Counted from the stretch's first letter, positions 1 to 9,102 are shown. The stretch: 55,836 nt of DNA from an uncultured bacterium (GCA_938002255.1 CALLAL010000049.1:1-55836), one strand, 5' to 3'. The notes: generated by a model not told the origin, from the sequence alone. A program made the numbers and translations.

Positions 1-192
1 CTGTTTTTGGGTCTTGATGAACAATACCCACTCCTTTTCATCCCAGATCTTTCCCTCCCATCGGTAGATGGATCGGATGGGCGAAAGGATGTTCACGCAG
101 GCAGCTAAACGGGCTTCCACAAGGGCGTTAGCAATGTTGACCGCTTCCTCTTCTGAACCGCATGTTACCAAAGCCACAATAAATTCAGGCAT
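1..192 (-). CDS. cutA: CutA1-type divalent cation tolerance protein, C-terminus cut by window edge
   Basis: The frame read from ATG at 192 down to base 1 encodes 64 residues beginning MPEFIVALVTCGSEEEA. It contains the CutA hallmarks: an ACVNIL segment followed by SIYRWEGKIWDE and a WVLFIKT strand. Family members are about 105 residues and form ferredoxin-like trimers linked to copper and other divalent metal tolerance, although the exact cellular role is poorly defined. The sequence GAGGA lies just upstream of the start. The gene lies downstream of the threonine aldolase on the same strand with an 86-base gap, so they may be co-transcribed. The last third is outside the window. Confidence 0.88.
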   Translation of the reverse strand, partial: MPEFIVALVTCGSEEEAVNIANALVEARLAACVNILSPIRSIYRWEGKIWDEKEWVLFIKTQKQ

Positions 193-278
193 CAACGATC
201 CTCTTACAGAATTTGGAGGGAGGCTATGAGAACCCCAGTGACACGCCCTGTCCAATCTTTTGGATCAGTTGGTCTTCT

Positions 279-1319
279 TTATCGTCTCCCGATTACTTCT
301 CCAAAAGCTTTCAAAGCGGTTTCAATATCCTCTTCTGTGACATCCAAATGAGTGACGAGACGGATCTGGGTCTTTCCGATAGCATGAATGAGCACGCCAT
401 GATGTTTCATTGCTTCTGCAACCTGCTGGGCGGTCTTTCCAGTCTCTGCTACATCGAAGATAACGATATTGGTCTCTACATGTTTTGGATCGAGGGAGAC
501 CCCTTTGATTTCTCTCAAACCGACTGCCAACCTTTTTGCATTTTGATGATCCTGCTTGAGACGTTCGAGATGATGGTCCAAGGCGTAAAGACCTGCTGCC
601 GCAATCATTCCCACCTGGCGCATACCGCCTCCGAACATCTTCCGGAAACGGTGAACCCGATCGATAAAAGATTCGGAACCCGCCACAAGGGACCCAATAG
701 GGGCTCCCAGACCCTTTGAAAGGCAGACGGAAACAGAATCTGCCCATTGGCTGTATTCCTGAGGGGAGATTCCTGTGGCTACTGAGGCATTCCAGAGCCT
801 AGCACCATCGAGATGAACAAAAAGACCTTTCGATTTGGCTACTTGATAGATTTCTCTCATCTTCTCAATTGGATAGATGGCTCCTCCTCCCCGATTGTGA
901 GTGTTTTCAAGACAGATGAGTCTGGTAACAGGAAAGTGATGGTCCTCTGGACGTATGGCTTCTACAATCTGAGAAGCATCGAGGATGCCTCGATGCCCCT
1001 TGAGGCAATGAAATTGAATTCCGGACAGTGCTGCTCCACCCCCTCCCTCAAAATTATAGGGGTGGGAGGTGGTTTCAATGATGACCTCGTCGCCTGGTTG
1101 TGTATGAGATTTAATTGCCAGTTGATTTGCCATCGTTCCGGAAGGAACAAACAGAGAAGCCTCTTTTCCAAGCATCTGAGCCACTCTCTCCTGAAGGGAA
1201 TTGACGGTAGGATCTTCTCCAAAAACATCGTCTCCTACCTCAGCCTCTAACATGGCTTTCCTCATCGCTGGAGTAGGTCGAGTGACTGTATCGCTTCTGA
1301 GATCAATCCATCTTGCCAT
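279..1319 (-). CDS. ltaE: Low-specificity L-threonine aldolase
   Basis: This 346-residue PLP enzyme of the beta-eliminating lyase family would cleave L-threonine or L-allo-threonine to glycine and acetaldehyde in the cytoplasm. The N-terminus has the family's [11 protein letters not shown] signature. The [12 protein letters not shown] segment near residues 167-178 includes the conserved aspartate facing the PLP ring. [12 protein letters not shown] supplies the Schiff-base lysine, K202. Length is normal for the family. The ATG start follows an AAGGAGATG ribosome site with good spacing. Specificity between threonine and allo-threonine cannot be read from sequence, and other beta-hydroxy amino acids are possible substrates. 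Confidence 0.93.
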   Translation of the reverse strand: MARWIDLRSDTVTRPTPAMRKAMLEAEVGDDVFGEDPTVNSLQERVAQMLGKEASLFVPSGTMANQLAIKSHTQPGDEVIIETTSHPYNFEGGGGAALSGIQFHCLKGHRGILDASQIVEAIRPEDHHFPVTRLICLENTHNRGGGAIYPIEKMREIYQVAKSKGLFVHLDGARLWNASVATGISPQEYSQWADSVSVCLSKGLGAPIGSLVAGSESFIDRVHRFRKMFGGGMRQVGMIAAAGLYALDHHLERLKQDHQNAKRLAVGLREIKGVSLDPKHVETNIVIFDVAETGKTAQQVAEAMKHHGVLIHAIGKTQIRLVTHLDVTEEDIETALKAFGEVIGRR

Positions 1320-1400
1320 TATTCATCTCCTTCTATGTGGGGCGGTCAATAGGTTTCATGATGTCTTCCCCTGACATAGGCATGAACTTGCCCTTTAAAA

Positions 1401-1430
1401 GAGATACAATGTTTCGTTCTTAGGTGTCAA
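1401..1430 (-). promoter_or_regulatory. Candidate sigma-70 promoter for the threonine aldolase gene
   Basis: On the minus strand a perfect TTGACA -35 box (1425-1430) is followed after 18 bases by TATCTC (1401-1406), a poor -10 match. It lies about 80 bases upstream of the ltaE start. Confidence 0.38.
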
Positions 1431-1495
1431 GGTAGGTTAAATGCCCTATAAGGGATAAAATGATTTACAAACTTAATCGATGGGTTGTTCACGGC

Positions 1496-1524
1496 TTGAA
1501 AAAGGTTTAGGGATAAGATATTCT
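1496..1524 (+). promoter_or_regulatory. Candidate sigma-70 promoter for the lipoprotein gene
   Basis: TTGAAA (1496-1501), a 17-base spacer and TATTCT (1519-1524) lie just before the GGGGAGG ribosome site and the ATG at 1553. The predicted leader is about 20 bases. Confidence 0.42.
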
Positions 1525-1552
1525 ATTCAGCGGGGAGGCTAAAATCTAACAC

Positions 1553-2827
1553 ATGCCAAAGGGGGCGATTCTCTTTCTCGCCTGTTTCGTTTTCTTCATA
1601 GGATGTTCAACCCAGAAGACGGTTCAACCTATTTCCTCTCTGACTTACGAAGCCCCTGTCTATCTCGTCGATGAATATCTCTCAGGCCTGCCACCGGAAA
1701 AGAGGGTTGACGAGAGATCAGAAAAAGGGGGGGAGGATCAAAAAGGAGAGGAGGAGGAGAGAAAAGAGGAGAAGACCAAAATAGAAGAGGGAAAAGTAAC
1801 GAAAGAAGAGAAACCCTCTTTGCCCACGCCCCTCCTACCTCCGGAGCCTCTCCAAGAGCGGATCGGCCTTTATGACCTTGCTGTAACGGATCTCTATCTT
1901 AAAAAGAAAAGACAACTGGTGGCCACACTCGTGAATGTTGGTGAGGTTCCCTTTCAAATGGATGGCCTTGTTTTAAACCTCTTTGTGGATAGACGGCTGG
2001 AAGGACGTTATCTCTGGGAGACTCTCTCCAACAAAAAGGAGTTACAGCCTCAGGAGAGCATCCATCTATCCCTTCCTTATTCAATTATCGGCCAACGGGA
2101 AGTAGAAATCCGGGTCGATCCTCCTGGAGAGCGAATAGAGTTGAACCAAGAGAATAATCAGTTTAAAAAGTCTCTGGAAGGCTTTCCTTTGGGCCCGGAC
2201 ATTGCCGTCAAAGATTTTTCCTTAACAGAGGATTTAGAACTCATGATCCTTCTTTGCAATGAAGGGGAGGTTGATCTTCGAAGAGGGGGAACCTTCCGGG
2301 TTCGAATCTATTTAAACGATCGGAAGATATCCGATTTCGAGCATTACGTTTCCGAGGACTTAAAGGCACATTCTAAAACTATTTACGTACTGATTCCACC
2401 TTATCGAATCCCGTTAAAGGGGAGTTCAAGGGTCAGAGTCTCCCTGATGCCCAAGCTTCGTCAGGATGATATTTTTTTAGAAAACAATGCGCTCGAAAGA
2501 AGGTTTATCATCTTTCCATTTCAACTTGGAGGGCAAGGGAGGGAACAGTTTTCGTTTTTGATCCCTCGCCCTCCTTCCCGAAGAGAGGCCATGTCTGAAT
2601 CGATCAAGATGGAACTCCGCTGGGAGAAGGCGACCGCTCCTCTTCAGTTATCGTTTCGTGAATCGGAAGGGAGTAAAGACCCGCCTTATTTCACAGGAAA
2701 GAGTCCGCTGAAGGTGGAATATCCTTTTCCAACGTTTGAACCCCAGGGAGAAAGTATTTGGATGGTCTCTGTGACGAATTTATTCGATAACAGAGTAGAA
2801 GGGCATCTCATCATCCAGCACCCCTAA
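1553..2827 (+). CDS. Lipoprotein with two CARDB-like domains
   Basis: The 424-residue product starts with a hydrophobic signal and a lipobox ending FIGC, giving lipidation at Cys18. Residues about 50-90 form a linker very rich in Glu and Lys. Two beta-sandwich segments follow, at about 103-210 and 215-325. Each has the CARDB pattern: a DLAV-type opening, a VNVGEVPF or CNEGEVDL asparagine-glycine turn, and an ending such as VDPPGERIELNQENN. CARDB domains are usually extracellular adhesion or scaffold modules. I do not recognise a specific function. The gene is followed 25 bases later by rmuC. ATG 1553 lies 14 bases after GGGGAGG, which is rather far, so the exact start is slightly uncertain. 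Confidence 0.7.
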   Translation: MPKGAILFLACFVFFIGCSTQKTVQPISSLTYEAPVYLVDEYLSGLPPEKRVDERSEKGGEDQKGEEEERKEEKTKIEEGKVTKEEKPSLPTPLLPPEPLQERIGLYDLAVTDLYLKKKRQLVATLVNVGEVPFQMDGLVLNLFVDRRLEGRYLWETLSNKKELQPQESIHLSLPYSIIGQREVEIRVDPPGERIELNQENNQFKKSLEGFPLGPDIAVKDFSLTEDLELMILLCNEGEVDLRRGGTFRVRIYLNDRKISDFEHYVSEDLKAHSKTIYVLIPPYRIPLKGSSRVRVSLMPKLRQDDIFLENNALERRFIIFPFQLGGQGREQFSFLIPRPPSRREAMSESIKMELRWEKATAPLQLSFRESEGSKDPPYFTGKSPLKVEYPFPTFEPQGESIWMVSVTNLFDNRVEGHLIIQHP

Positions 2828-2852
2828 TCTGTCTATTCAAATGGGAGACCTG

Positions 2853-3992
2853 ATGGAACCGATTTATCTCATTTTATTGTTAGTGGTGGCTCTTACAGCC
2901 TTTTTTTTCTTTCTCATCGAATTGAGGTTGAAAAGGATGGCTGATGAGGTAAAGAAAGATCAGTCCTCTCAGGTGGTTTGGACCTTAATTCAACAACAGA
3001 TCGAGAAGTTAAGAGAACAGATGAATGAGGGGCTCGCCAGAAATATTTCTCAGCTCTCCCAGCAGCAGGATGCAATCAATGCCCAATTAAGAGGGATTAC
3101 CGAACAGGTCAACCGGCAGTTACAGAATTCAAGTGGTGAAATCAATCGCAGGCTGGACAATGCCGCAAGGGTGATTGGGGACGTGCAGAAAAATATTGGA
3201 GAATTATCAGAAGCAAGCCGCCGTATCTTTGAAATAGGAAAGGACATTGCCACCCTCCAGGAGATCCTTCAACCCCCTAAATTAAGAGGTGGATTAGGGG
3301 AACAATTCTTAGGAGAATTGCTCTCCCAGATTCTTCCTCCTGAGTTTTTTGTGCTTCAGTATCCCTTTTCGAGTGGAGAAAGGGTGGATGCCGTTATTCG
3401 ATTAGGAGAGAGATTGGTTCCTGTTGATTCGAAATTTCCTCTCGATAACTTTAGACGGATCCTTGAGTGTAAGAGCGAAGAGGAAAAGAAGGTGGCTCAG
3501 AAAACCTTCCAGAGGGATGTAAAAAAACATATCGATGACATAGCGAGTAAATATATCCTTCCTCATGAAAATACCTATGACTTTGCCCTTCTTTATATCC
3601 CTGCAGAAAATGTCTATTATGAGACCATCACTAAAGACGAAGCCTTTGGGGAGGACAAAGGGATTTTAAATTACGCCTTGAAGAAAAAGGTTATTCCTGT
3701 CTCCCCCAATTCGTTTTATGCTTATCTCCAAGTGATTGTCCTTGGCCTGCGAGGCCTAAAGATTGAAAAGGATGCCCATCGGATCTTAGATTCCCTGTCG
3801 GGTTTAAATAAGGAGCTGGAGGCATTTCAGGTTGAATTTCAATTGGTTGGGAGACATATTAACAACGCTATGAATAAATATGAGGAGTCCAGAAGACGTC
3901 TGGATAAACTCGGGTTCAGATTAGAACAGATAGAACATCAACCCGCTTTATCCCTTTCTGGAGGAAAAAATGAATCCGCTTCTGGAAAATAA
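2853..3992 (+). CDS. rmuC: DNA recombination protein RmuC homolog
   Basis: This 379-residue protein has one N-terminal membrane helix (about residues 3-22), a long coiled-coil region (about 25-135) and the RmuC nuclease-like domain. The conserved GGLGEQFLGELLSQILP and PVDSKFPLDNF segments are visible. RmuC limits inversions and rearrangements at repeated DNA in E. coli, by a mechanism that is not well understood. An in-frame ATG exists at 2841, but only ATG 2853 has a ribosome site (GGGAG, 5 bases upstream). The 3' end overlaps the nitroreductase start by 23 bases, which indicates one operon. Confidence 0.9.
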   Translation: MEPIYLILLLVVALTAFFFFLIELRLKRMADEVKKDQSSQVVWTLIQQQIEKLREQMNEGLARNISQLSQQQDAINAQLRGITEQVNRQLQNSSGEINRRLDNAARVIGDVQKNIGELSEASRRIFEIGKDIATLQEILQPPKLRGGLGEQFLGELLSQILPPEFFVLQYPFSSGERVDAVIRLGERLVPVDSKFPLDNFRRILECKSEEEKKVAQKTFQRDVKKHIDDIASKYILPHENTYDFALLYIPAENVYYETITKDEAFGEDKGILNYALKKKVIPVSPNSFYAYLQVIVLGLRGLKIEKDAHRILDSLSGLNKELEAFQVEFQLVGRHINNAMNKYEESRRRLDKLGFRLEQIEHQPALSLSGGKNESASGK

Positions 3993-4500
3993 ATCCTCTG
4001 TTTTTTCGGCCATAAAAAACCGTCGGTCCGTTCGACATTTTAGTAAAGAACCGGTTTCAGATGACCTCGTAGACCAGATTCTTGAGAGTGGTTTATGGGC
4101 CCCTTCCGGAAAGAATAACCAACCATGGAAGTTTGCCATTCTCAGAGATGAAACGCTCAAGGCATCGCTCTCCACCTTCACCCACTATGGGCAAGTGATT
4201 CGTTCGGCATCGGTCTGCATCGCTGTCTTTTTAGATCACACTCGGGTCTATGATCGTACCAAAGACGTTCAAGCCGTTGGGGCCTCCATCCAAAACATGC
4301 TTCTCACCATCCATGCCCTAGGGTTAGGTGGGGTGTGGCTTGGAGAAATCCTTAAAAATAAAGAGAAAGTTGCAGAACTCTTAGGCGCCCAAAAGGAATG
4401 GGAATTGATGGCCGTGATTGCTTTCGGCCATCCCTTAAAAATTCCAAATCACTCTGGGGAAAGAGATTCCCTTCAAGAAAAAGTATTTCTGAGACGTTGA
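3970..4500 (+). CDS. Nitroreductase family protein
   Basis: This 176-residue FMN-dependent nitroreductase-like protein has the N-terminal IKNRRSVRHFSKEPV motif that binds the FMN phosphate. It also has a WAPSGKNNQPWKFAIL segment and a C-terminal GLGGVWLGEI stretch typical of the fold. It is a short member of the family. Such enzymes use NAD(P)H to reduce nitroaromatics, quinones or unknown substrates, and the physiological substrate cannot be inferred here. The start lies inside the end of rmuC, preceded by GGAGG. The next gene starts 2 bases after the stop, so the genes are probably translationally coupled. Confidence 0.88.
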   Translation: MNPLLENKSSVFSAIKNRRSVRHFSKEPVSDDLVDQILESGLWAPSGKNNQPWKFAILRDETLKASLSTFTHYGQVIRSASVCIAVFLDHTRVYDRTKDVQAVGASIQNMLLTIHALGLGGVWLGEILKNKEKVAELLGAQKEWELMAVIAFGHPLKIPNHSGERDSLQEKVFLRR

Positions 4501-4501
4501 G

Positions 4502-5050
4502 ATGATTCCAACGAAAGAAGATTGTTTAAAATTGATGACTCAATGTGGAATGCTTGGAAATATTATGGATCATAGCCTTGAAGTGGCCAGAGTAGCTCTC
4601 TTTCTCTCGACAGAATTAAATAGAAGGGGACAGAATCTCGACCTCTCTCTGGTTGAAGCAGCTGCCCTCCTTCACGATCTTACCAAAACAGAATGCCTCA
4701 GAACGAAAGAAGATCATGCCTTCACCGGATCAAAACTATTAAAAGAGATGGGATATGAGAGGATAGGAAAGGTGGTGGCCGAACACATTCGTTTATCCAA
4801 GGTGATAGATCCTTTCCGAATCTCAGAAGAAGAAGTGGTCAATTATGCAGATAAACGGGTAAAACATGACCGTATCGTTTCCCTCGAAGAGAGGTTTCAG
4901 GATTTAAAGGAGCGGTACGGCCATAGCCCTCGCGCCCTTGAGTCGTTAGATGGTTTGAAGGAGGAAACCTTCAAGATCGAACAAAAGATTTTTTCCCTAC
5001 TGGACTTCGATCCCGACCATCTACGAGAACGCTTGCCGGAGAACCCTTAG
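4502..5050 (+). CDS. HD-domain hydrolase
   Basis: The 182-residue protein has the metal-binding HD signature: His in MDHSLEVARVALFL, the HD pair in AAALLHDLTKTE, and a downstream YADKRVKHDRIVSLEER segment carrying the last aspartate. This pattern is common in small HDIG phosphohydrolases acting on nucleotides or phosphate esters. The substrate is unknown. The start abuts the nitroreductase stop, giving the order lipoprotein, rmuC, nitroreductase, HD. A gap of about 450 bases follows before the HU gene, so this is probably the end of the operon, although I see no strong terminator. Confidence 0.82.
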   Translation: MIPTKEDCLKLMTQCGMLGNIMDHSLEVARVALFLSTELNRRGQNLDLSLVEAAALLHDLTKTECLRTKEDHAFTGSKLLKEMGYERIGKVVAEHIRLSKVIDPFRISEEEVVNYADKRVKHDRIVSLEERFQDLKERYGHSPRALESLDGLKEETFKIEQKIFSLLDFDPDHLRERLPENP

Positions 5051-5157
5051 CCATAGAGTAAAGAACTTAAAAATACCTCCCTCATTTTCCCCCAAAGGCG
5101 GCAATTTGCCTATTCCAAATTAAAATCAATGTAACACGTTAGCTGTTTGAAAAACCT

Positions 5158-5243
5158 TATAAAATCCCTCTCAATCTCTCTTTGCTCAAGGGAGGCGATA
5201 GGGTTTTCCCTCTTTGGCAAGGGGGATTAAGGGCGATTTTATG
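5158..5243 (+). repeat. Palindromic, MITE-like interspersed element
   Basis: The region between the HD gene and hup is non-coding. It contains an 86-base block whose ends are inverted, ATAAAATCCCT (5159-5169) against AGGGCGATTTTAT (5230-5242). Internal CCCTC and GAGGG stretches could fold with each other. The block resembles the short palindromic repeats common in deltaproteobacterial genomes. Only one copy occurs in this window, so its repetitive nature is inferred. The rest of 5051-5416 is AT-rich with no gene or RNA that I can support. Confidence 0.4.
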
Positions 5244-5416
5244 ATCATTCTTTTGGTCAATTGGCACATGTAACCATCTTTTCAAAAAGCTAAATTGATC
5301 CCTTTTGTGTCATTGAGACATAACCTAAAACCTTCTTATGTGTTTTAGATTAGGTCTCCTATAGAAGAATCAGGGTCCACTTTTATAATTCCAAATGACC
5401 AATTAAAATAAATTAC

Positions 5417-5446
5417 TTGACTTTTAAAATATCCGTGATTTATGAT
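5417..5446 (+). promoter_or_regulatory. Candidate sigma-70 promoter of the HU gene
   Basis: TTGACT (5417-5422), an 18-base spacer and TATGAT (5441-5446) lie 60 bases before the HU start. An extended ribosome site, GGAGGAGGTGAT, then precedes ATG 5506, which suggests high expression. Confidence 0.55.
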
Positions 5447-5505
5447 GGACGTCAATTTTAGAGAAATAGGCCAAAGAATTCATAGGAAAGGAGGAGGTGA
5501 TTTAG

Positions 5506-5778
5506 ATGACAAAAGCGGAACTGGTTGCTTCAATTGGGAAAGAAGCCAAAATCTCCAAGACATCGGCTGAAAAAGCCTTGAACGCTTTCACGGCGTCGGT
5601 AACCAAAGCGCTTAAAAAAGGAGAGAGAGTGGCTCTTCCTGGGTTTGGGACTTTTACTGTAACAAAGAGAAAGGCAAGGATAGGACGAAATCCCCAGACA
5701 GGAAAAGAGATTAAAATCCCTGCCGCCAAAGTGGCAAAATTTAAAGCGGGAAACCTTCTGAAAAACGCAGTAAAATAA
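5506..5778 (+). CDS. hup: HU-family nucleoid DNA-binding protein
   Basis: This 90-residue protein has the standard HU/IHF layout. A helical dimerisation half begins MTKAELVASIGKEAKIS, then comes the GFGTFTV strand, and the DNA-binding arm carries the IGRNPQTGKEIKIPAAKV signature. The protein dimerises and bends DNA, compacting the nucleoid. The KIPAAKVAKFKAG ending is more like HU than IHF. The gene is monocistronic, with its own promoter, a very strong ribosome site and a rho-independent terminator right after it. Confidence 0.96.
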   Translation: MTKAELVASIGKEAKISKTSAEKALNAFTASVTKALKKGERVALPGFGTFTVTKRKARIGRNPQTGKEIKIPAAKVAKFKAGNLLKNAVK

Positions 5779-5804
5779 TCTTTGCGGGAGATTGGATGGT
5801 GATT

Positions 5805-5832
5805 AAAAGGGGGAGATCAAACTCCCCTTTTT
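5805..5832 (+). terminator. Rho-independent terminator after the HU gene
   Basis: An 11-pair stem (5805-5815 with 5822-5832, one G-U pair) closes a 6-base loop. The AAAA and TTTTT flanks form the stem base, so it could work in both directions. Confidence 0.82.
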
Positions 5833-5856
5833 AATTTGAAGTAAAAAGGGGTAGCA

Positions 5857-5973
5857 ATGGCGGAGGAAAGCTTTAAAGCCATATTTAAACATTTTTTAAA
5901 CATTACTAGATGGTTGATTGGTCGATGCGGCCTTGAATGCTATGGAGTTTATTCAAAAGTTGTTATATCATAA
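5857..5973 (+). CDS. Possible small ORF, 38 residues, unknown
   Basis: ATG 5857 follows an AAGGGG ribosome site at 5-base spacing, directly after the HU terminator. The frame encodes MAEESFKAIFKHFLNITRWL followed by 18 more residues. The first half could form an amphipathic helix. I do not recognise it and see no promoter. It may be a chance ORF in the gap before selB. Confidence 0.18.
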   Translation: MAEESFKAIFKHFLNITRWLIGRCGLECYGVYSKVVIS

Positions 5974-6018
5974 CCCATTGAAATAACTAAATAATAAATA
6001 AAAATATTTTTCAGACTA

Positions 6019-6084
6019 TCATTTCAGGCAGCAAATGATTAACTTTTGATAGGCGAATCCGTTTTTTCCACAAGATATTAACAC
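6019..6084 (-). CDS. Possible 21-residue ORF behind a strong Shine-Dalgarno sequence
   Basis: On the minus strand AAGGAGGTGA (within 6090-6101) lies 7 bases before GTG 6084. The frame encodes a short Cys-containing peptide starting MLISCGKNGFAYQ and stops at TGA 6019-6021. The ribosome site is exceptionally good, but the peptide is unrecognised. The rest of 5974-6340 shows no RNA gene; in particular I found no tRNA-Sec-like cloverleaf. Confidence 0.18.
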   Translation of the reverse strand: MLISCGKNGFAYQKLIICCLK

Positions 6085-6359
6085 TCGCTGGTCACCTCCT
6101 TCTGGGTCTTGATTTTCTTGATTCTTAGAGGAAGATAACCTTCTAAGTCTTGATCTTAAATGAATCGCGGTTTAAAAGCAGAGCAAATCTTGAAAAGACC
6201 GATGAGGGAAGAGACCCCATATCGGAAGAGCCTAAAAAATCGAAGGATCTTTTTGATTAAGCTTCTAAATGAGCAAAGGATGAGGCTTAGAGCCATGTTG
6301 AAAGGAATGAGTGATTTTTGTTATCTTTAATTTTAGAAGGGTGAGTGGGGGAAATATCA

Positions 6360-8276
6360 ATGAAGCATGTAATTCTTGGCACAGCAGGACATATCGATCA
6401 TGGAAAAACCTCACTCGTGAAAGCTCTTACCGGTGTGGATACAGATCGTTTGAAGGAAGAGAAAGAGAGAGGAATCACCATTGAATTAGGATTTACATTT
6501 TTAGACCTGCCCAGTGGTATCCGAATGGGAATCGTAGATGTTCCTGGTCACGAAAGGTTTGTTAAACATATGGTCGCTGGGGCTTGGGGGATTGACCTGG
6601 TTGCACTTGTGATTGCAGCCGATGAAGGGGTCATGCCTCAGACCAGAGAGCATCTCGACATTTGTACTCTTCTTAAAGTTAAAAAAGGGTTGATCGTCCT
6701 TACGAAAATTGACCTGGTGGATCAAGAGTTATTAGATCTGGTCCAGGAGGAGGTCATTGATTCCGTTAAAGAGACGTTTTTGAAAGATTCGCCTATCTTA
6801 AAGGTGTCCTCAACAACGGGACAGGGACTATCGGAGTTGATTTTGACTCTTGATCATCTTGCTCAGAAGGTTGAAGCGAGGTCTCCAGAAGGTCTTTTTC
6901 GATTACCCATTGATCGGGTATTTACGATGAAGGGATTTGGCACCATTGTGACAGGAACGGTTGCTTCCGGAAATATTGATCTGGGAGAAACTCTCGTCCT
7001 CCTCCCTTCTGGAAAAGAGGTTAAAATTCGGAATATACAAGTTCACAACCAACCTGTTGAAAGAGCAGAAGCCGGACAACGAGCAGCCATCAATCTTCAA
7101 GGGGTTGAGGTCCACGACATTAATCGAGGAGAGGTCCTCGCACGGCCCCAAACCCTCACTCCCACCCAATTGATTGACGCTTATTTAGAATACCTGCCCA
7201 CTGCTTCAAGACCGATTAAAAACCGGACCATCCTAAGGTTTCATATTGATACACAACTGGCTACAGCTTCAATTTATCTTCTTGATCGAGAAACACTTTT
7301 ACCAGGCGAGGCTGGATTTGTTCAGTTACGTCTGGATCGCCCTATTGTTGCTCTGCCTCAGGATCGATTTGTGATCCGAGGGTCTTCCTTCCTTCAGACC
7401 TGTGGAGGAGGGGTGATTCTTGATCCCCATCCCCAAAAACATAAACGTTTTTCAGAGAAGATCATATCCGATTTGACTCTTCTTAAGGATGGAGACAGCG
7501 AAGAAGCTCTTCGTCATCATATCCTTCATTCGGGGTTTGGAGGTGCGGGGCTGGATGACCTATTGAACCGTGTAGCCCTTGCTCCCCCAGAAGCAAGAAG
7601 GCTTCTCAATAGAATGGTTGAGAAGGGAGAGAGCATCCTGTTCGATTCTGAAAGACTGAAAGTGATTCATTCTTCTAATTATCAAGGTTTAAAAGAAATC
7701 ATTTTTTCCCAGTTAAAGGAGTTCCATGAGCGCTTTCCGATACGGTCTGGGATGACTAAAGAGGAATTAAGAACAAAATTGCCGTCGGAGGTGGAGATCA
7801 AACTATTTCAGATCCTCATTCAAGACCTGATTCAATCGGGAAAGGTCGTACTGGATAAAGATAAATTGAGATTACCGGATCACAAAGTTTCTTCCATTGA
7901 TGAAAAAGGTCTGGTCAAGAGGGTTGAAGAAGCTGTTTTAAAGGGAGACCTCCAACCTCCTTCTCCGAAGGAGCTTTCTGAAACCTGGTCTGAAAAGGAA
8001 GAGACGTTGCAGGCCATCTTTGAACATCTTGTTCATGAGGGGATCTTCGTTAAAATAAAAAGTGGAATCTATCTTCACCATCATCCCTTTGAACAATTAA
8101 AAAAGACCTTGGTTGAATTCTTAAAAACCCATCAGGAGATTACGACTCCTCAGTTTAAGGAGATGACCGGTGCTTCGCGAAAGTATGTCATCCCTTTGAT
8201 CGAATATTTCGATCAGATTAAATTGACTCTAAGGTTAGGCGACAAACGGGTCCTGAGAGGGGGAAAAGACCTCTGA
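6360..8276 (+). CDS. selB: Selenocysteine-specific elongation factor SelB
   Basis: This 638-residue GTPase delivers Sec-tRNA to UGA codons marked by a SECIS hairpin. The G domain has [17 protein letters not shown] (P-loop), [15 protein letters not shown] (G3) and TKIDLV (G4), all diagnostic of SelB. Beta-barrel domains follow, and the C-terminal 250 residues match the winged-helix repeats that bind SECIS RNA. An in-frame GTG lies at 6345, but ATG 6360 has GGGGGA at the right distance and starts at the conserved [15 protein letters not shown]. No selA, selD or selC is in the window, and I found no gene with an internal in-frame TGA. Confidence 0.95.
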   Translation: MKHVILGTAGHIDHGKTSLVKALTGVDTDRLKEEKERGITIELGFTFLDLPSGIRMGIVDVPGHERFVKHMVAGAWGIDLVALVIAADEGVMPQTREHLDICTLLKVKKGLIVLTKIDLVDQELLDLVQEEVIDSVKETFLKDSPILKVSSTTGQGLSELILTLDHLAQKVEARSPEGLFRLPIDRVFTMKGFGTIVTGTVASGNIDLGETLVLLPSGKEVKIRNIQVHNQPVERAEAGQRAAINLQGVEVHDINRGEVLARPQTLTPTQLIDAYLEYLPTASRPIKNRTILRFHIDTQLATASIYLLDRETLLPGEAGFVQLRLDRPIVALPQDRFVIRGSSFLQTCGGGVILDPHPQKHKRFSEKIISDLTLLKDGDSEEALRHHILHSGFGGAGLDDLLNRVALAPPEARRLLNRMVEKGESILFDSERLKVIHSSNYQGLKEIIFSQLKEFHERFPIRSGMTKEELRTKLPSEVEIKLFQILIQDLIQSGKVVLDKDKLRLPDHKVSSIDEKGLVKRVEEAVLKGDLQPPSPKELSETWSEKEETLQAIFEHLVHEGIFVKIKSGIYLHHHPFEQLKKTLVEFLKTHQEITTPQFKEMTGASRKYVIPLIEYFDQIKLTLRLGDKRVLRGGKDL

Positions 8277-8327
8277 AGGGGGGAGGAGAATGGGTGTCCT
8301 AGGCACACCGGTTTTGACTCATTAACA

Positions 8328-8357
8328 TTGGTCTTTTCGAGACCTTTCAATTATAAT
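8328..8357 (+). promoter_or_regulatory. Candidate sigma-70 promoter upstream of the TPR gene
   Basis: TTGGTC (8328-8333), an 18-base spacer and a perfect TATAAT (8352-8357). Because the -10 box covers the possible start at 8356, translation from ATG 8401 is more likely. Confidence 0.42.
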
Positions 8358-8400
8358 GACCTTAAGGTTTGATGATGTTTTAATTTTGAGAGGTAATCGA

Positions 8401-9102
8401 ATGAAAGTAAAAAAGAAAATTATAAAGAAAAAGTTAAAGCAGCCAGATGAATTTATTAGTTTCACTGAGCAATCTTACCTTTTTATTAGCCAGCACCTAA
8501 AACAGATTGCAGGTGGGTTGATTTTCGTACTGGTCATCCTGGTGGGCTTTTATCTTTTTCGGGCCTGGGACCAGAAGAAAGAGGATGAATCGAATCAGAA
8601 GTTTCTTGCCGTTCTTGAGTCCTATCAAAGAATAAGTTCGCCGTATCAAGAGGCAACCCCCGTTGAGTTTAAAAAGATCCTGGAGGGATTCGAAGAGGTG
8701 ATAAAAAGCTATCCACGAACGAAGTCAGCCCATCTTTCTCTGATATACAAAGGGGGAGTTCATCTTCGGATGAGTGAATTTGATGAGGCCATCAAAGCTT
8801 ATGAAGCCTTTTTAGCAAAAGCAGGCAAAGAGAGGCTTTATCAGCTTCTTGCCTTTGAAGGACTTGGATATGCCTTCGAAGGGATGAAAGATTATGAAAG
8901 GGCCTTAAAATCCTTTCAGGAGATTACAAAGATGAGCCCTCCCTATGAATGGGCTGGTGTCCATCTCAACCTCGCAAGATGTTATGAGAAATTGGGAAAA
9001 AAAGAGGAGGCTCTCCAGCATTACAAAACGTTTCTTAAGGATAATTCAAAATCCTTTTCTGTGAATTTGGCACTCAGAAAGATATCACTCTTAGAAAAAT
9101 AA
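8401..9102 (+). CDS. Membrane-anchored tetratricopeptide repeat protein, YfgM-like
   Basis: The 233-residue product has a very basic N-terminus (MKVKKKIIKKKLKQ) and one membrane helix at about residues 39-57. A periplasmic domain with TPR-type helix pairs follows, for example YERALKSFQEITKMSPPYEW and the segment containing CYEKLGKKEEALQHYKTFL. This topology resembles YfgM, an ancillary partner of the SecYEG translocon and periplasmic chaperones. The identification is by architecture only. ATG 8401 follows GAGAGGT. An upstream ATG at 8356 is disfavoured because it overlaps the likely -10 box. Confidence 0.75.
   Translation: MKVKKKIIKKKLKQPDEFISFTEQSYLFISQHLKQIAGGLIFVLVILVGFYLFRAWDQKKEDESNQKFLAVLESYQRISSPYQEATPVEFKKILEGFEEVIKSYPRTKSAHLSLIYKGGVHLRMSEFDEAIKAYEAFLAKAGKERLYQLLAFEGLGYAFEGMKDYERALKSFQEITKMSPPYEWAGVHLNLARCYEKLGKKEEALQHYKTFLKDNSKSFSVNLALRKISLLEK

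Noticed and set aside
5265-5290. Possible sigma-54 promoter at TTGGCACATG
   Set aside because: The GG is not followed by GC at 10 bases, so the -12 element is missing.
6160-6330. A 56-codon frame upstream of selB as a confident gene
   Set aside because: No ribosome site or promoter is visible, and the composition looks like AT-rich spacer. It is mentioned only as a candidate.
5779-6359. A tRNA-Sec (selC) gene next to selB
   Set aside because: No acceptor stem, T arm (TTCAA type) or UCA anticodon arrangement could be found on either strand.
8291-8307. GGTGT/ACACC hairpin after selB as a terminator
   Set aside because: The stem has only 5 pairs and is followed by CGGTTTTG, too weak to call.
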